A DNA stretch of 64,000 bases from Macrosoma leucophasiata (taxonomy: Eukaryota; Arthropoda; Insecta; Lepidoptera; Hedylidae), in assembly GCA_036365455.1 (NCBI GenBank), contig JAWQUS010000030.1, positions 19,302,001-19,366,000 of the forward strand, written 5' to 3'. The position numbers and the translations under genes are program-made. Positions 11,437-22,270 of the stretch are shown here, piece by piece (position 1 is the stretch's first letter; every line of letters starts with the position of its first letter). The notes under the pieces were generated by a model. It was not told where the DNA came from, ran no database searches, and saw nothing but the letters and a program-made list of their open reading frames with translations.

Positions 11437-11530
11437 ACTTCAGGCTTGATCATCAGGGATCTGCAGGGATTGAATCTGCGAACTCAGGATAACCAAACCA
11501 GCCGCAATTTTACCTACTTACCACCATGAT
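11437..11530 (-). repeat. tRNA-like unit, degenerate
   Basis: TTTGACTTCAGGC, GGGATTGAATCTGCGAAC and CAGGATAACCAAACCAGCCG match the unit in reverse. Confidence 0.45.
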
Positions 11531-11589
11531 TACGGAATGATACACTGTCATGTCATAAATATAATTTCGTCTGTTTCAAAGTAACATGT

Positions 11590-11850
11590 AAGACGGTACT
11601 GTTTAATTCGTTTTTTTTTTGTTTTTTAGCGTGAACCTTGATTGAGGCGTGTGGTCCTCGTAGTTTATTTCATTTTCTTGGTGCATTTTTGAGTGATATT
11701 CAATTAAGTTGGTGGCATTTTGTTTGATACAGGTTTATTACAGTGCCCGTGTAAAGTAAAATAAAGTAACAGTTCGAAAACACGGCTTTTCAGCATGGCT
11801 CCAAAACTTCATTGTAAATGTTCCGGTAAAGTAGCCATCGCTTTACTCAA
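11590..11850 (+). repeat. dispersed repeat, inverse partner at 50270-50490
   Basis: GGTGGCATTTTGTTTGATAC, AGGTTTATTACAGTGCCCGT and GGCTCCAAAACTTCATTGTA match the reverse of 50285-50470 (CACGGGCACTGTAATAAACC). Confidence 0.75.
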
Positions 11851-12290
11851 ATGATTGACTGTGACTTTGACTGTTAATTGACTGACTGATTCTGACTTTT
11901 ACGCTGCTTATTACGAATACGAAATATCGTTTTATTTACTATTAACAGCGATGCCATTATACTTAAAAAAAGTTTAATTGATCGTCCATCAGATATGTCA
12001 TAATGTTTATTATAGTACAGCACATTTAACGTATGCGATAAATAGCTCGATTACGGAAACACTAATGTTGCTCTTGCCGAAATTTATGTGATGTATAATG
12101 TCTCTTACATTCCATGATATAATAAATTTGACAGTTCCACTTAAGATGTATGTACTAAAAGATAAGAATTTAATTTTATTCTATGCTTTTATTATCAACC
12201 GACTATAAATACGGCTTGATCATAATTAAACATATTTTATCTTAATAACGCACTAGCAACTGGTTTGTACGTAGTGGCGCGTGCTGCAGT

Positions 12291-12506
12291 TTGTGTAGTG
12301 CACACCAGATTATATTGCGCTTTATAGCGGATGCTAATGAGCTATCAGATTCTGATTTACGAATTTTGGGAGAAATCAATGAATTATCTCAAAAAATCAT
12401 GGACAAGTCCCATACATTGCTTTGTTTATACAGAAAATATGAAAAAAAAAAGATGCAAGGCAATACAGCTTTGAAGAACATTTCCTGGTATATAAAATAT
12501 TTTTAA
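12291..12506 (+). CDS. small open frame, unknown
   Basis: 71 codons, including NELSDSDLRILGEINELSQK, a plausible amphipathic helix, and a lysine-rich stretch. No recognised family, no splice context that convinces, and no neighbouring exons. It may be a transposon remnant or chance. Confidence 0.2.
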   Translation: MCSAHQIILRFIADANELSDSDLRILGEINELSQKIMDKSHTLLCLYRKYEKKKMQGNTALKNISWYIKYF

Positions 12507-12710
12507 CTCTGCGGAATAAAAAGATGAAAAATTTAAGATTAGTTTGGAGTGCATCTAATGTTCCTAAGAATTACTATTTTTATTCCGGAGACTTAAATTT
12601 TTTTTAAAACCACGAAATGTTGTTTTGTTCTCTTTTTTTTTCTGTACAAATTTTGCCATGATCTTTCATGTTTCCTTACTACTAAACCCGTAATTAAAAA
12701 CCTATAAACT

Positions 12711-12880
12711 GCATGGTCTCGTAATAACTATCACAGAGACATAACAACCAAGTTCTCAGGGGTGGCAACGCATCTACATTTTAACCTCTGGTTTTTAGTT
12801 TAGATGTCTATAGGCTGCAGACACTACTTAACGTCTGTGTGTACTGCATGCTTGTTTGCCACTTTTGTAACATAAAAAAA
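12711..12880 (+). repeat. SINE-A copy, 5'-truncated
   Basis: Starts at the ATGGTCTCGTAATAACTATC position and runs to CATAAAAAAA. Confidence 0.8.
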
Positions 12881-13269
12881 TCCCACGTCAATGTCGGCCG
12901 TAAACTTTGATTCAAAGGCCGTAAACTATTAAACTGTAAAGCATCAAGCTAAATGAGAGCCAGACACATGCTAAATTTCAAGAATAAGGTTACTGAACCT
13001 GATCTTGCTAAAACTATATTCTTACTTCTTATGGTTCATTTGCCTGTAGATACATCATAACGGTATCATTGTTCTAGCTATCAGTGAGCCCGTTGTTCAA
13101 GTATCTCACCAAATATTTACATCTCTTCCGGCTTTGAGTACAATTGCGTCTTTATAGTCTTCGATTCTGTCATTTATTCTAAAATATGCAAAACGTACTC
13201 CGTCCAAGGCAGCTGTTTCGGGTCAATTTAATGTTGATTAGTGTAGTTTGATTATTTGGCCGGACGCCG

Positions 13270-13748
13270 ATCTAATGTTTACGTGTTGTACGAAGCATTG
13301 GCATTATCTCCGACGGCGTCAATGAATCGAGCGCTCGACTCGTGTGCCCTGGATAGCTAGCGTCCTGACACGGTTCGTGGCCGGCTCGTCGTGTTATCTT
13401 CCACCATGTGGAGGCTGCAGCGGTGCATAATGCACGCGGGCGGAGGACTAGTGGGGGAGGAGTGAGGGGCCGAGCGCCCAGGGGGACTCCGCTCGCGCCG
13501 CCACCGCCTGCCGGCCCCCACACTCACACTCATTCGCACCGCGACCGACGCGACTGACGCACGCGCCGTCGGTTTATCTCCCAAACTTACCGTCTCCCGC
13601 GAGACAGCGTGAGTTGTCACAGTTCGTGTTCAATATCGGCCGTGTAAAAATAAAGCCGGCGACAGACGGCGGAATTCCGAGTTAAATTTAAATGATAGCA
13701 CGAACGTGGAGCCGGGCTCGCCTCGGACGCTCGCCGACATGAAACTAA
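13270..13748 (+). promoter_or_regulatory. GC-rich island, candidate tkv promoter and first exon
   Basis: A CpG- and GC-rich block stands out from AT-rich surroundings. It ends in GCCGACATGAAACTAA followed by GTACGT, which reads as ATG AAA CTA A and then a splice donor at 13749. The one leftover base is phase-compatible with the two-base start of the exon at 21536 (and with a small candidate at 20761). A 16-codon upstream frame starts at 13692 and its TGA overlaps the candidate ATG (ATGA at 13739-13742), a layout that often lowers initiation. Against the call: the joined N-terminus would lack a hydrophobic signal peptide, so at least one exon is missing or the real start is elsewhere. The gene link is inference from position, strand and phase only. 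Confidence 0.4.
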
Positions 13749-13759
13749 GTACGTGCGAC

Positions 13760-15200
13760 ACCTTCTTCTAAACTAGATCGTTAATCTAAGCTACCCTGTG
13801 CGCCTGCATATTTATGTACGCTGGCGCGCGCCAATACGTGCCAGTGCATTGGACCCGCCGATGTTTTGTGTTCAAGATGCTGTCAGTGTGTCTGCGTTGG
13901 TTTCGTCCGTTCTGTGATCTCTCTGTGGCCGAGATCCGTCTTGGAGCGGATTTGTTAAGTGAGAGGATGTCCAGGTTGAATTATTCATCGTTTCCTGTCT
14001 TTGTCGTTTTGTATCGTATCGAGTCGTAAGTAAGTTTAAAGTATGCTAAAACGGTTCATGAATAATCTCTAGTCGCGTTCCGAGAATAAATTATAGTTTT
14101 AACGACAATAATGCTCCATTCAGATTTATCAATGTCTGCATAGTACACTAACGTGTTTACTTGTAACTATACGCGTCGTATATCAAGTTTCAACCGCTGC
14201 AGCGTATTTACTGCGATGTTGTGATTTCTAATGATATACATGTGCACTGTACTTTTTAGTGGCGCGTGATTTGAGTAATTCATTTATGTAGGATTCCTAG
14301 TCATCGCCACAGTTGGATTTGTTTGAATCATACATAATAATACCCTTAACTTACTTCATTTCGATGTTGTCTTTTGCTTTGTTTAACTTGGTCTTTGATT
14401 GTGTTTTTGTGAATGATAAATATACAGTATGTCCATATATGCTATTTAATTTTTATAACTATTCATTAATATTCAGTTCTGAATGTTAATTTTTCTCTCC
14501 CGTCGAACGCTTACCTGCTCCAACTCTATTGTTGTGAGACACCTTTCGTAACCCTCCGTATTCAGTTTGGGCCGAGGGTGGGTACCTACCCGTTGATTGA
14601 TGTTCGCAAAAAAAATAATCTTTTATTCTATGAATACAACTGCTGTAAAATTAATAAACATTTAATTAAGTTTAATCATAGCTTGAACTATTGCTTCACA
14701 TTTCTTAGATTATAACATTCACAGTTAACAGATAAGCATTATTTTTCTGACAATTTTTTTAGTTATTCATTATTTCTAAGTTATTTTAACTTTAATAAAA
14801 AAATGGCATATTATTATTACATAGAAGAGAAGAAATAATAATGCACTTAAAATTGACTTTTTAGTAGCAAGTTTAGATTAACAATTCATTCTAAGTTTCA
14901 GTTTCTCATTGTCATTATCAACTAAACGTATGTTAACTTGTAGGAAATGTTCATTCTCTAAGTTATGAATGTTACGGAATAGGGATAATACATTTTGCCA
15001 TCACCTTCCATGACTTGATATAAAACTGCACACGTTCAATGTTTGCAAGGTTCCTCGTTCAAGGCAAGTTGCATTTTTAAATGCATTATTATATCCGAGC
15101 GATGAAGTCATATTTCACAGTTACTTTTTACGCACTCGAATTGTACGCATTCCTTAAAATATTTGCTTTTAATTTTCATGTGATATTTTTAAACTCATAA
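13760..15200. other. intron or intergenic, nothing recognised
   Basis: A 71-codon frame at 13814-14029 ends beside a GTAAGT at 14026, but its phase does not fit tkv and no motif is seen. The rest is AT-rich. Confidence 0.4.
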
Positions 15201-15206
15201 ATCTCT

Positions 15207-15370
15207 TTGAAATAAAACTATTTTTACGGATTTATCTCGCGTATATTAAACTAAAATGATTTTTAAAATCAACCCGACGTTTTTAGTTTAATATACGCGA
15301 GATAAATCCGTAAAAATAGTTTTATTTCAATGAGTGTAGCTCGCGAAAACCTAAGAACATATCATGTCAT
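15207..15370 (+). repeat. REP-C copy with perfect 50-bp inverted arms
   Basis: Arms 15207-15256 and 15281-15330 are exact reverse complements around a 24-base centre that keeps AACCCGACGT. The TGAGTGTAGCTCGCGAAAAC tail follows. Confidence 0.85.
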
Positions 15371-15593
15371 AAATCTCTTATAGGTACCTTATTTCTGTAA
15401 TGTATTTTTATTTATCTTGTATACAGTTTACATATTATTATCACACATGATTTATCTAAAATATCATCTCAAATATCTTTAACCTAAAACAATTATATAC
15501 ATACACTACTTGCATCCTCGTTAAAAAAATACATACAAATAAAATCCATACAGAAATTAAATATACTAAACGAACTTTTTCGCATAATCTAAG

Positions 15594-15900
15594 AAACAAA
15601 CAAAATCACACTCGGGCAACATAGGACAAAGCAATATGGCAAAAATAATATAATGTTTGATGGTGCACAGTTATTTAACAGACTTCCTAGTGAAATAAAA
15701 GTATGTGAATCTTTAAATATGTACAGAGGTAAATTAAAACAATATGTATTGGATAATATCTATGACTAGACTGTTTCGACCGTTTCTTGAACGACTATAT
15801 AATACTATTGAACGTAATTATTTTAGTAACTAAGGTACTCATTTGCAAGTGGACTGTATTGTCTTTTTATGAGTTTTAATAAATAAATCTTTAAACCCAA
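15594..15900 (+). mobile_element. 3' end of a jockey/CR1-like LINE
   Basis: A frame ending at TAG 15767-15769 reads FDGAQLFNRLPSEIK then LKQYVLDNIYD, the usual C-terminus of such ORF2 proteins. It is followed by a 3'UTR with AATAAATAAATC. The rest of the element is missing. Confidence 0.7.
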
Positions 15901-16043
15901 AATTGTATGTTTGTATCGTTTTGAGTTAGCTTAGTCGCTTAGTCGCCTTTTCGGGTTAGTTATTTTAACACGGAGCGCTAATCTGTGCTTGTATTTTACT
16001 CCCGTACTTCCTCTCTATTTCATATATCCACGCCTATTTTTAA

Positions 16044-16265
16044 CTCTTTACTCACACCCTTCAGATTAGAGTTCTTAATCCAAAAGTTCTCGACCCAGTC
16101 AATTTTGAAGATAGAATAACATGTTTTACCTCAGTGAATGCAATTTCCTTATCTACATTGGTAAGGGATTTAAAAAGTGGTTTTATTTCAGATACATGTT
16201 TAAATGTAAATGATAGATATCGTGGGGTGAGCAAGTTATTCAATACCGCCGCCCCGGCTCATTAA
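16044..16265 (+). other. open frame without ATG, behind an acceptor-like site
   Basis: A pyrimidine-rich tract ending in TTCAG at 16064 is followed by an open frame of about 67 codons (IRVLNPKVLDPVNFEDRI... to LFNTAAPAH) and TAA at 16263-16265. Composition looks coding. It could be a terminal exon or the tail of a transposon protein; I do not recognise it. Confidence 0.3.
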
Positions 16266-16269
16266 ACAT

Positions 16270-17120
16270 GGCGATCGGACAATTTCTGTGATCTGCCATG
16301 TGATTGATTTCATTTTTCAATCTAAATGTAAAATAACCCGCGAAATTATTGTTGTTGGAATGATTGGTTCGTTCTTGGTGGGATACATATTATAATTTAT
16401 TTTGTGTGATGATGTTGATTACGTATAACGGGTAATTTAAATAACAGATTACAAGCTTTCTATGTGTTGATTGATTGATTTTTTAGATTGTCTGCTTTGT
16501 ATGCCATTAAAGTGTATTTGTTGTATGCAGAATTGTTATTTATGTTTCCTCATTGAGAATACTAAATAATTTCTTAAAACTGAGAACTATAAGCATTTTT
16601 TGTTTCAGTTGTTCCAATTAAACTTATCTTGTACCTGAAAAATCTTAAGATAGCAACTACTATGTCGGTAGACTCGTGTGTCACGATTATTATTAATTCA
16701 TAATAATAATTTTCCTGTAATTCGTTTCCAATTATTGCTTTTCCTCAACAACCATATTCGTCATGAACGGATCTATCTCGATATACATAATTAGCAGGTT
16801 CAACAATGACTAATCTTCCTAATAATATATTAACAGGATCTTAGTTATTTGCTAAAGGTATCTGCAATTGTTTTTCACGTGTAAACCAATAATATATTTT
16901 GTTGAGTTTATTTTTAACATTTGCGTGTCACCAAATCCTTATAGGCATTTGAATGATTGTTTTGTATTTGTCGTGCTTTAACCAATACCCGAAAAACATA
17001 TCTATTTTTAATGTTATTGATAGTGAGGAACTCAGAGATTGATTTCATTTACTTTTTACATTGACCTATATGTACTTAAATACTAGACAGGCAACTCCCT
17101 TTGCTAGCATGGTTTCTGTT
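16270..17120. other. intron or intergenic, nothing recognised
   Basis: AT-rich sequence without repeat matches inside the window or convincing frames. Confidence 0.45.
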
Positions 17121-17149
17121 TCCAGAAGTCATATCATACCACCCTATCT

Positions 17150-17209
17150 TGGTGGGTATGATATGATATGACTTCTGTTTCCAGAAGTCATATCATATCA
17201 TACCCACCA
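17150..17209. repeat. perfect 27-bp hairpin
   Basis: Arms 17150-17176 and 17183-17209, loop GTTTCC; a partial third copy of the arm lies at 17122-17143. Confidence 0.9.
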
Positions 17210-17264
17210 TCATACCATACTTTTACATGGTAACGTGACGATGTCTCACATAAATTAAAACGTA

Positions 17265-17558
17265 ACTTCATGTCTGTAATCCCCGAAGGGGTAGGCAGAG
17301 TTAATTACATGCAAACACCCACGATTCGTCGGTTACGTTTTGGCCCATGTAACAGGTGGCGAGCCTATTGAAATCTCCGGGCACATTACCAAACTTCGAG
17401 GTACTGGGAAACTTCCAGAAAATGGAAAAATCCCAATAGAACCAGAGATAAAGGATTTTACACGTTATCTCTAATATCCCCGACCCGGGAATCGAACCCA
17501 GGACCCCAGCGTAGCATTAGTGGACTGCTACCACTAGGCTACTGAGGCAGTTGCTACA
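17265..17558 (-). repeat. tRNA-derived SINE-E, full copy
   Basis: From AATCCCCGAAGGGGTAGGCA to GACCCGGGAATCGAACCCAG and CACTAGGCTACTGAGGCAGT; the reverse reads as a tRNA-like GCCTCAGTAGCCTAGTGGTA head. Confidence 0.75.
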
Positions 17559-17705
17559 TGTCTCACATAAATATCTATTAAATCAATTTCAAAACTAAAC
17601 CGGCTATTTGTTCCCGTTGACTTTTCTGTATATCAATCTCGTTGACTTTTTATCCCTGTAATGTTTCTTGTTTGTACCGAAAAAAAACAAGCAACGCAAA
17701 CCAAA

Positions 17706-17910
17706 AAATATCTATTCTTAGGTTTTCCCAAGCTTCACTTATTGAAATAAAATTAGTTTTCGGATTTATCTCGCGTATATAACTAAAATAACCATTTAAA
17801 ATCAACCCGACGTTTCGGTTGCTTTTCAGCTTCCGTGGTCTCGGGCAGACTGTCGATCATTTTAATTAAATATACGCGAGAAATAAAAGCGAAAACTAGT
17901 TTTATTTAAA
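17706..17910 (-). repeat. REP-C copy
   Basis: TTAGGTTTTCCCAAGCTTCAC, TCTCGCGTATAT, AACCCGACGTTTCGGTTGCT, CTTCCGTGGTCTCGGGCAGA, then an inverse ATATACGCGAG arm. Confidence 0.75.
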
Positions 17911-18321
17911 AAAAAAATGTCTGACTAAAAAGCTTCTATGTAAATCGAAAGTCTTGTAACTTTAGTATTATTAGAAAATCGTTAAGTTGACGGATGAAAA
18001 GTAATAGACAAGTATGAAGAAGTGAAGATGGATAGCGATGGATGGTTTGCAATGAAGGATAACAAATATGAATATTGTGTGTTGACTTCGGGAGATCAAT
18101 ATGTAAAAGACGAATCACAATTCGTTTGAAAAATAAATAAAAATGTAATGTATAAAGTCTTATTAATGTTTGTCTAATAAATAAAATTAATAAGGATCAA
18201 AGAAATAAACAAGGTAGAGCTTTACAAAAAGTGAATACTGATTTACGTTGTATTGAATAATTAATTGTTGAATAGCTAATATTAGAAATTAAAGAAGAAA
18301 TAGAAAAAAATATTTGACTTG

Positions 18322-18391
18322 CAGGAATCGAACCTAAAACCTCTGGCAAACTCGTCGCGCCGCTATACCACAAAGTACCAAAGGTTTTTTT
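18322..18391 (-). repeat. tRNA-like unit, divergent
   Basis: GACTTGCAGGAATCGAACCT holds the B box in reverse. The outer flanks TTAGAAATTAAAGAAGAAA and TTTCTTTAATTTCTAA are inverted repeats. Confidence 0.5.
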
Positions 18392-18485
18392 CTTTAATTT
18401 CTAAATTCACTGGCATATTTTATTACGTATAATAAAAAATATAACAAGAACGAATAGGTACATATTTTTGAAGATTATATTATCA

Positions 18486-18694
18486 GACTAGCCGACCCGG
18501 CTAACTTAGTATTGCCTTAGAATGAAATAATGTGTCAAAGGTTTGATTTATACGGACTATTTGTATGGGAAAATGAAATTGTGTTTTTTACTATTTCGCT
18601 TCAATTTCTTCATATTTTCTTACCATTTAAACCTTCCCTAGACTTCCAACAGCAGCAGACTAACGAACAGCAATTGATTTTTATATATATAGAT
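18486..18694 (-). mobile_element. Helitron-like tail (GACCCGGC type)
   Basis: ACTAGCCGACCCGGCTAAC, GTCAAAGGTTTGATTTATAC and ATATATATAGATAAC at the far end. Shares all blocks with 46638-46903. Confidence 0.65.
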
Positions 18695-19305
18695 AACTGA
18701 AAAAGTGCATTGATTTATTACCGTAGGTTGCCATGACGTGATCGTAATGTTTCAATTATCCTTATAAAATAACCTTGGAGAAGTTTGAGACGCTGTTTTC
18801 TTTGAATCTCGAATATGATGAATGAATGTGTATTAGGATGCCAACATTTTCTCAATTAATTGGAGATGAGTCGTAAATTAGATTTGCATGATAAACATCG
18901 GGTTTTACTTTTTGTTTTTATTCCGCGTACGCAAGTACGTAACCGTCAGAGGTGAAGCTGATACTGGTTGCGTGTGTTTTGCTTCATGGTTACACAGCTG
19001 AGCAGATTTTCATACAACTAGTGAAATAAACATTAAGTTTACTTATTTAATAGGGACTATCGAATTATTTTCATTACAAGTCCAAATCTACTACATAACC
19101 TATTACTTCTAAAGCTTTGAATCCAGATTCAAAAAAATAATATAAGTTATATAGTAAATAAATAAATAAATAGTATATTTACCGAGGAAAGCTAGAGGCT
19201 AAACATATTATATCACGCTGTAATATCTTGGCGCAAAGCAGGGATAATGCATGAAGTGACCGGCTCTACATTGTGATATCAGTGAGCTTAGTCTTATTAC
19301 ACCTT
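18695..19305. other. intron or intergenic, nothing recognised
   Basis: AT-rich; no feature seen between two Helitron-like tails. Confidence 0.45.
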
Positions 19306-19495
19306 GCTAGCTGTTGCCCGCGGCTTCGCCCGCGTGTATGGTGAAAAGTAGCCTATGTTCTTTCTCAAAGTCAGCTCTATCTCTGTACCAAATTTCATTA
19401 AAATCGGTTCAGTCGTTTGGACGTGAAAAGGTAACAGACAGACAGACAGAGTTACAGAGTTACTTTCGCATATATAATATTAGTAGGGATTATCA
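19306..19495 (-). mobile_element. non-autonomous Helitron (LEP1-like) copy
   Basis: Reverse strand starts ATCCCTACTAATATTATA and ends with the hairpin CGCGGGCGAAGCCGCG, then GGCAACAGCTAG, as expected of a Helitron 3' end (hairpin plus CTAG). Contains TTTCATTAAAATCGGTTCAG. Confidence 0.75.
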
Positions 19496-19732
19496 TTAGC
19501 TAGAGTAGCCAGGACCTCTTTGTTTTTAAATGGACTTGGCATTAGGCGGCACGTCTCTAGACGGCACTAGTCTACTTCATCGGGCAATCGGCGAGAGCAG
19601 AGGGCGCTCTCAGCCTAAATAAAGTTAGCGCAACTGCCTAAGGGAGACCCCTGTGGGTCCGAACCTCGGCTTAGGGCGTTGCGGGACACGTAAGACACAT
19701 GCAGGCGCTGCAACTTTTGTCATCGGTTAAAT

Positions 19733-20112
19733 TTTACTGGTGGTAGAGCTCTAGTGACGGAGCTCGCGGGCGTAAGCACCACCGCATTACCTAATATACT
19801 TGCCGCTAAATGGTAGTGTTCAGCACTATCATGTTCCGGTCAGGTGGTAATGTACGGTCCTGTAATTTCCGGCACAGAGGCACAATACCTAAGGCCACAG
19901 AAGTGGTAACGCATCTGCATTTTGACCTCTGGTCTTAGTGTGGGTGTCTATAGGCTGCATTAGAAATAGAAATAATTTTTATTTCGAATAGATCTTTACA
20001 GATACTTTCAAAACGTCAATAAATCATAAACTACCTATCTAACTAACTACCAATCATCACTTAACATGAATGTGAACTGCATGCTAGTTTGCCACTTTCA
20101 TTATATAAAAGA
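19733..20112 (+). repeat. SINE-A copy with an internal insertion
   Basis: Complete from TTTACTGGTGGTAGAGC to TATATAAAAG, but about 93 bp of AT-rich DNA (19960-20052) splits the GGCTGCA / ATCATCACTTAAC block. Confidence 0.9.
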
Positions 20113-20760
20113 AAATTGATCTAGGACCGCTATCCATTCTTTATATAATATAATTTGTAACACGGCTAAAATTGTTCAAAGTATTAATATTAGCCGGAAA
20201 ATTATCTACACTTACGTAATGAGTGCTTTTCTCAGTATAGCGATAACGAGCAATGGATCAGTTAACCCACCTTGTTCTAATTACGTATTATCTGGTTGAT
20301 AGCGATGCATCTGATATGAACTGTTGACGTTCGTTGGTTGCGTGCTTTCATACACTGTTTATCGTGTCGAGATTCTTGGCTTCCCTGGGTTGTAATAGGT
20401 TCTTGAAAAGCAGTTTGTTGATGGTGAAGTGTTCATGTTAGTCCTTCAACGGTTATGGTGCTTTTTTATGTTAAGGAAAGAAGTTTCCCTTTTTTTTCCG
20501 CATATATTTTGCGTGGGTCGCGCATTAATGATTGAAGTTTGATACCTTGTTTATATTGTTTGTAATTGTTCCACTGCACGTGCAGTTCACATCATAATGT
20601 ATTGATTGGCGACGGTTAGAAAATTAAAAGTCCGTCACACAAAAAATATGAATTATCAATTTTGATTGACCTGAATCACAGTCCAGATTGACTGCTACCT
20701 TCGCATTGCGTAATAAATCTGCTCTGATGTCAATTATCATAGTAATATAATTGATGTCAG
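20113..20760. other. intron or intergenic, nothing recognised
   Basis: No repeats matched within the window. Slightly more complex than its surroundings; could hold tkv intronic control DNA. Confidence 0.35.
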
Positions 20761-20799
20761 ATCACGACCCAGGGGGCCCACTGTCGTTCGTCAGGAAAG
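20761..20799 (+). CDS. candidate tkv micro-exon
   Basis: A 39-bp GC-rich stretch sits between a TGATGTCAG acceptor and a GGTAATC donor. Read with one base carried in and one carried out, it is open (HDPGGPLSFVRK) and joins in phase both to ATG AAA CTA A at 13748 and to the exon at 21536. The polypyrimidine tract is weak and there is no family motif, so this may be chance. Confidence 0.2.
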
Positions 20800-21145
20800 G
20801 TAATCACGGGCGTGGTGGCAGTCGATGGACATATGAGTGAATTTTAACGACCTGACTCTGAACTTGGTGTTGTTATTTTTGTGTTTTTACAGCACGTTGT
20901 AAAATTACTTGAATGACTTACCTTTTCCTTTTTTATGTCGTGAAAAGTACTCTTGTGTACGCATTAATTGTAAAACGACCCTTTAAATAATAATTTGTAA
21001 ATACAAACTAGCTGACTCGACATCGGCAGACGTTGTCCAGCCCCTTATGAAATATGACACACCACCAACTGCCGGATCTATTTGATAAATTAAAATCATT
21101 TAATAGGTACATGGTTTATTTTGAATTATATATATCATATACCAA

Positions 21146-21386
21146 TAACCCGTACTTCGGAGAGCACGTCCCGGTTGGTATCGATAGAAAGCAGTCGTTA
21201 AACCTTGTCGGAGGCCTTAAGGGCGGTTTGAAAACATCTGACAACGGGTTGGCCACTAACCCGTATTTCCATCAACCCGCATTGGAGCAGCGTGGTGAAG
21301 TAACCTCCAGGCCTCCCCCTAAAAAGAGGAGAGACACGTGGCCAGCATTGGGACGTTTCAAAGGTTGTCATTATTATACATTATAA
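21146..21386 (+). mobile_element. SINE-B copy, 5'-truncated
   Basis: Contains GGAGAGCACGTC, the AAACCTTGTCGGAGGCCTTA block, GCATTGGAGCAGCGTGG and the CAGCATTGGGACG tail with ATT repeats. The tRNA-like head is missing. It lies just upstream of the tkv exon. Confidence 0.85.
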
Positions 21387-21535
21387 CGATCTGTTGTTAA
21401 AATGTTATGCACCCGGAAATTTATTAGGGAATAATTAGCGTTTGAGTGTCGATCCGAGTCCAAATGGGCGATCATGTTGACAGTATGACCCCAGATTATA
21501 TCTCCAAAGCTAACAGTGGATCTTAACAATTCCAG

Positions 21536-21723
21536 GTCGTGGCATAGTCTGCGAGTGCGCGGGCGTGAGTGCGTGCCCCGACGGTGCCGCCAACGGCACG
21601 TGCACCACGCAGCCCGGGGGCTACTGCTTCGTCACAGTCGAGGAAGTGCTTGACGATGGCGGCCTCCTGGTGCTCGAGAGGACGGCCGGCTGCCTGCCGC
21701 CTGACGAGTCTGGATTTATGCAG
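21536..21723 (+). CDS. tkv: thickveins (BMP type I receptor), ligand-binding exon
   Basis: Internal coding exon bounded by an AG acceptor (21534-21535) and a GTGAGA donor from 21724. It starts with two bases of a split codon, then reads 62 codons to ATG CAG. The peptide begins RGIVCECAG and contains the type I receptor pattern CxC, CP, NGTC and GGYCF, ending in GCLPPDESGFMQ. With the next exon it supplies ten cysteines, the number expected for the three-finger activin-receptor ectodomain that binds Dpp/BMP ligands outside the cell. The phase joins cleanly to TGC at 23974. GC content is far above the flanking DNA. The signal peptide is not in this exon and must come from upstream. Two decayed copies of this exon lie downstream in the intron. 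Exon limits are read from splice consensus, not from transcripts. Confidence 0.93.
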
Positions 21724-21949
21724 GTGAGATAAAGGAACACCATTATAGGAAACTAGATGGTTGGTTCCGTTCGAGGAGTTTGGAGTCGGTGGATTTTTTT
21801 TCATTGGGAGCGTTGCCTTTTAAAGGTGAGCTGAGGCCAAACGAAGTTATTACACTGGTCAATAGTGCTCGACTGAGCTTTCCGATCGGACGGGCGATGG
21901 CGAACGGCAAGTGTAGGTAATGTTTGGGTCTATGATGGTGAGTTATAGG

Positions 21950-22067
21950 ACACGTGCACCACGTCGACTGGGGGCTTCTGCTTACTCAAGGCTGGTGTTG
22001 GAGAGGCGATACTTTTTGTCGCTGGACGATGGCGACCTGTTGAATCTAATACTCTGATTTTAGGCAG
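21950..22067 (+). pseudogene. decayed tandem copy 1 of the tkv ligand-binding exon
   Basis: About 354 bp downstream of the real exon, CACGTGCACCACG, then GGGGGCTTCTGCTT, GACGATGGCG and a GCAGGTGG donor-like end repeat the landmarks of 21597-21725 in the same order. The following intron sequence also matches (ATTACA...CAATAGTGCT...GAGCTT). The stretch lacks the early cysteines (CxC and CP) and is frameshifted relative to the parent, so I call it a pseudo-exon rather than an alternative exon. Confidence 0.75.
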
Positions 22068-22270
22068 GTGGAAAAGGAAACCATTAAAAGAAAAGGCAGC
22101 TGTAATTTTTAGCCCAGGAGGAATTGGATGATGAGAACCAATTAATCATTAAACTTGGCGAGATAGAGCGAGACAAAATTATTACAAAAGCCAATAGTGC
22201 TTGGGTGAGCTTGTAGTGAAACGGAACGAAGCGAACGGAAAGTGGATTGCTTGTCAATGATGATGAATCA

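Noticed and set aside
13272..13620. Two minus-strand frames in the GC island
   Set aside because: GC-driven open frames with low-complexity Arg/Pro/Ala content and no conserved motif.
13814..14029. 71-codon frame ending at GTAAGT, as possible tkv signal-peptide exon
   Set aside because: Its phase (two bases left) does not fit the exon at 21536, and there is no clean hydrophobic signal core at the N-terminus.
21950..22067. Second tkv ligand-binding exon used as an alternative exon
   Set aside because: Has AG and GT borders but lacks the CxC and CP cysteines and reads out of frame relative to the receptor fold; treated as a pseudo-exon.
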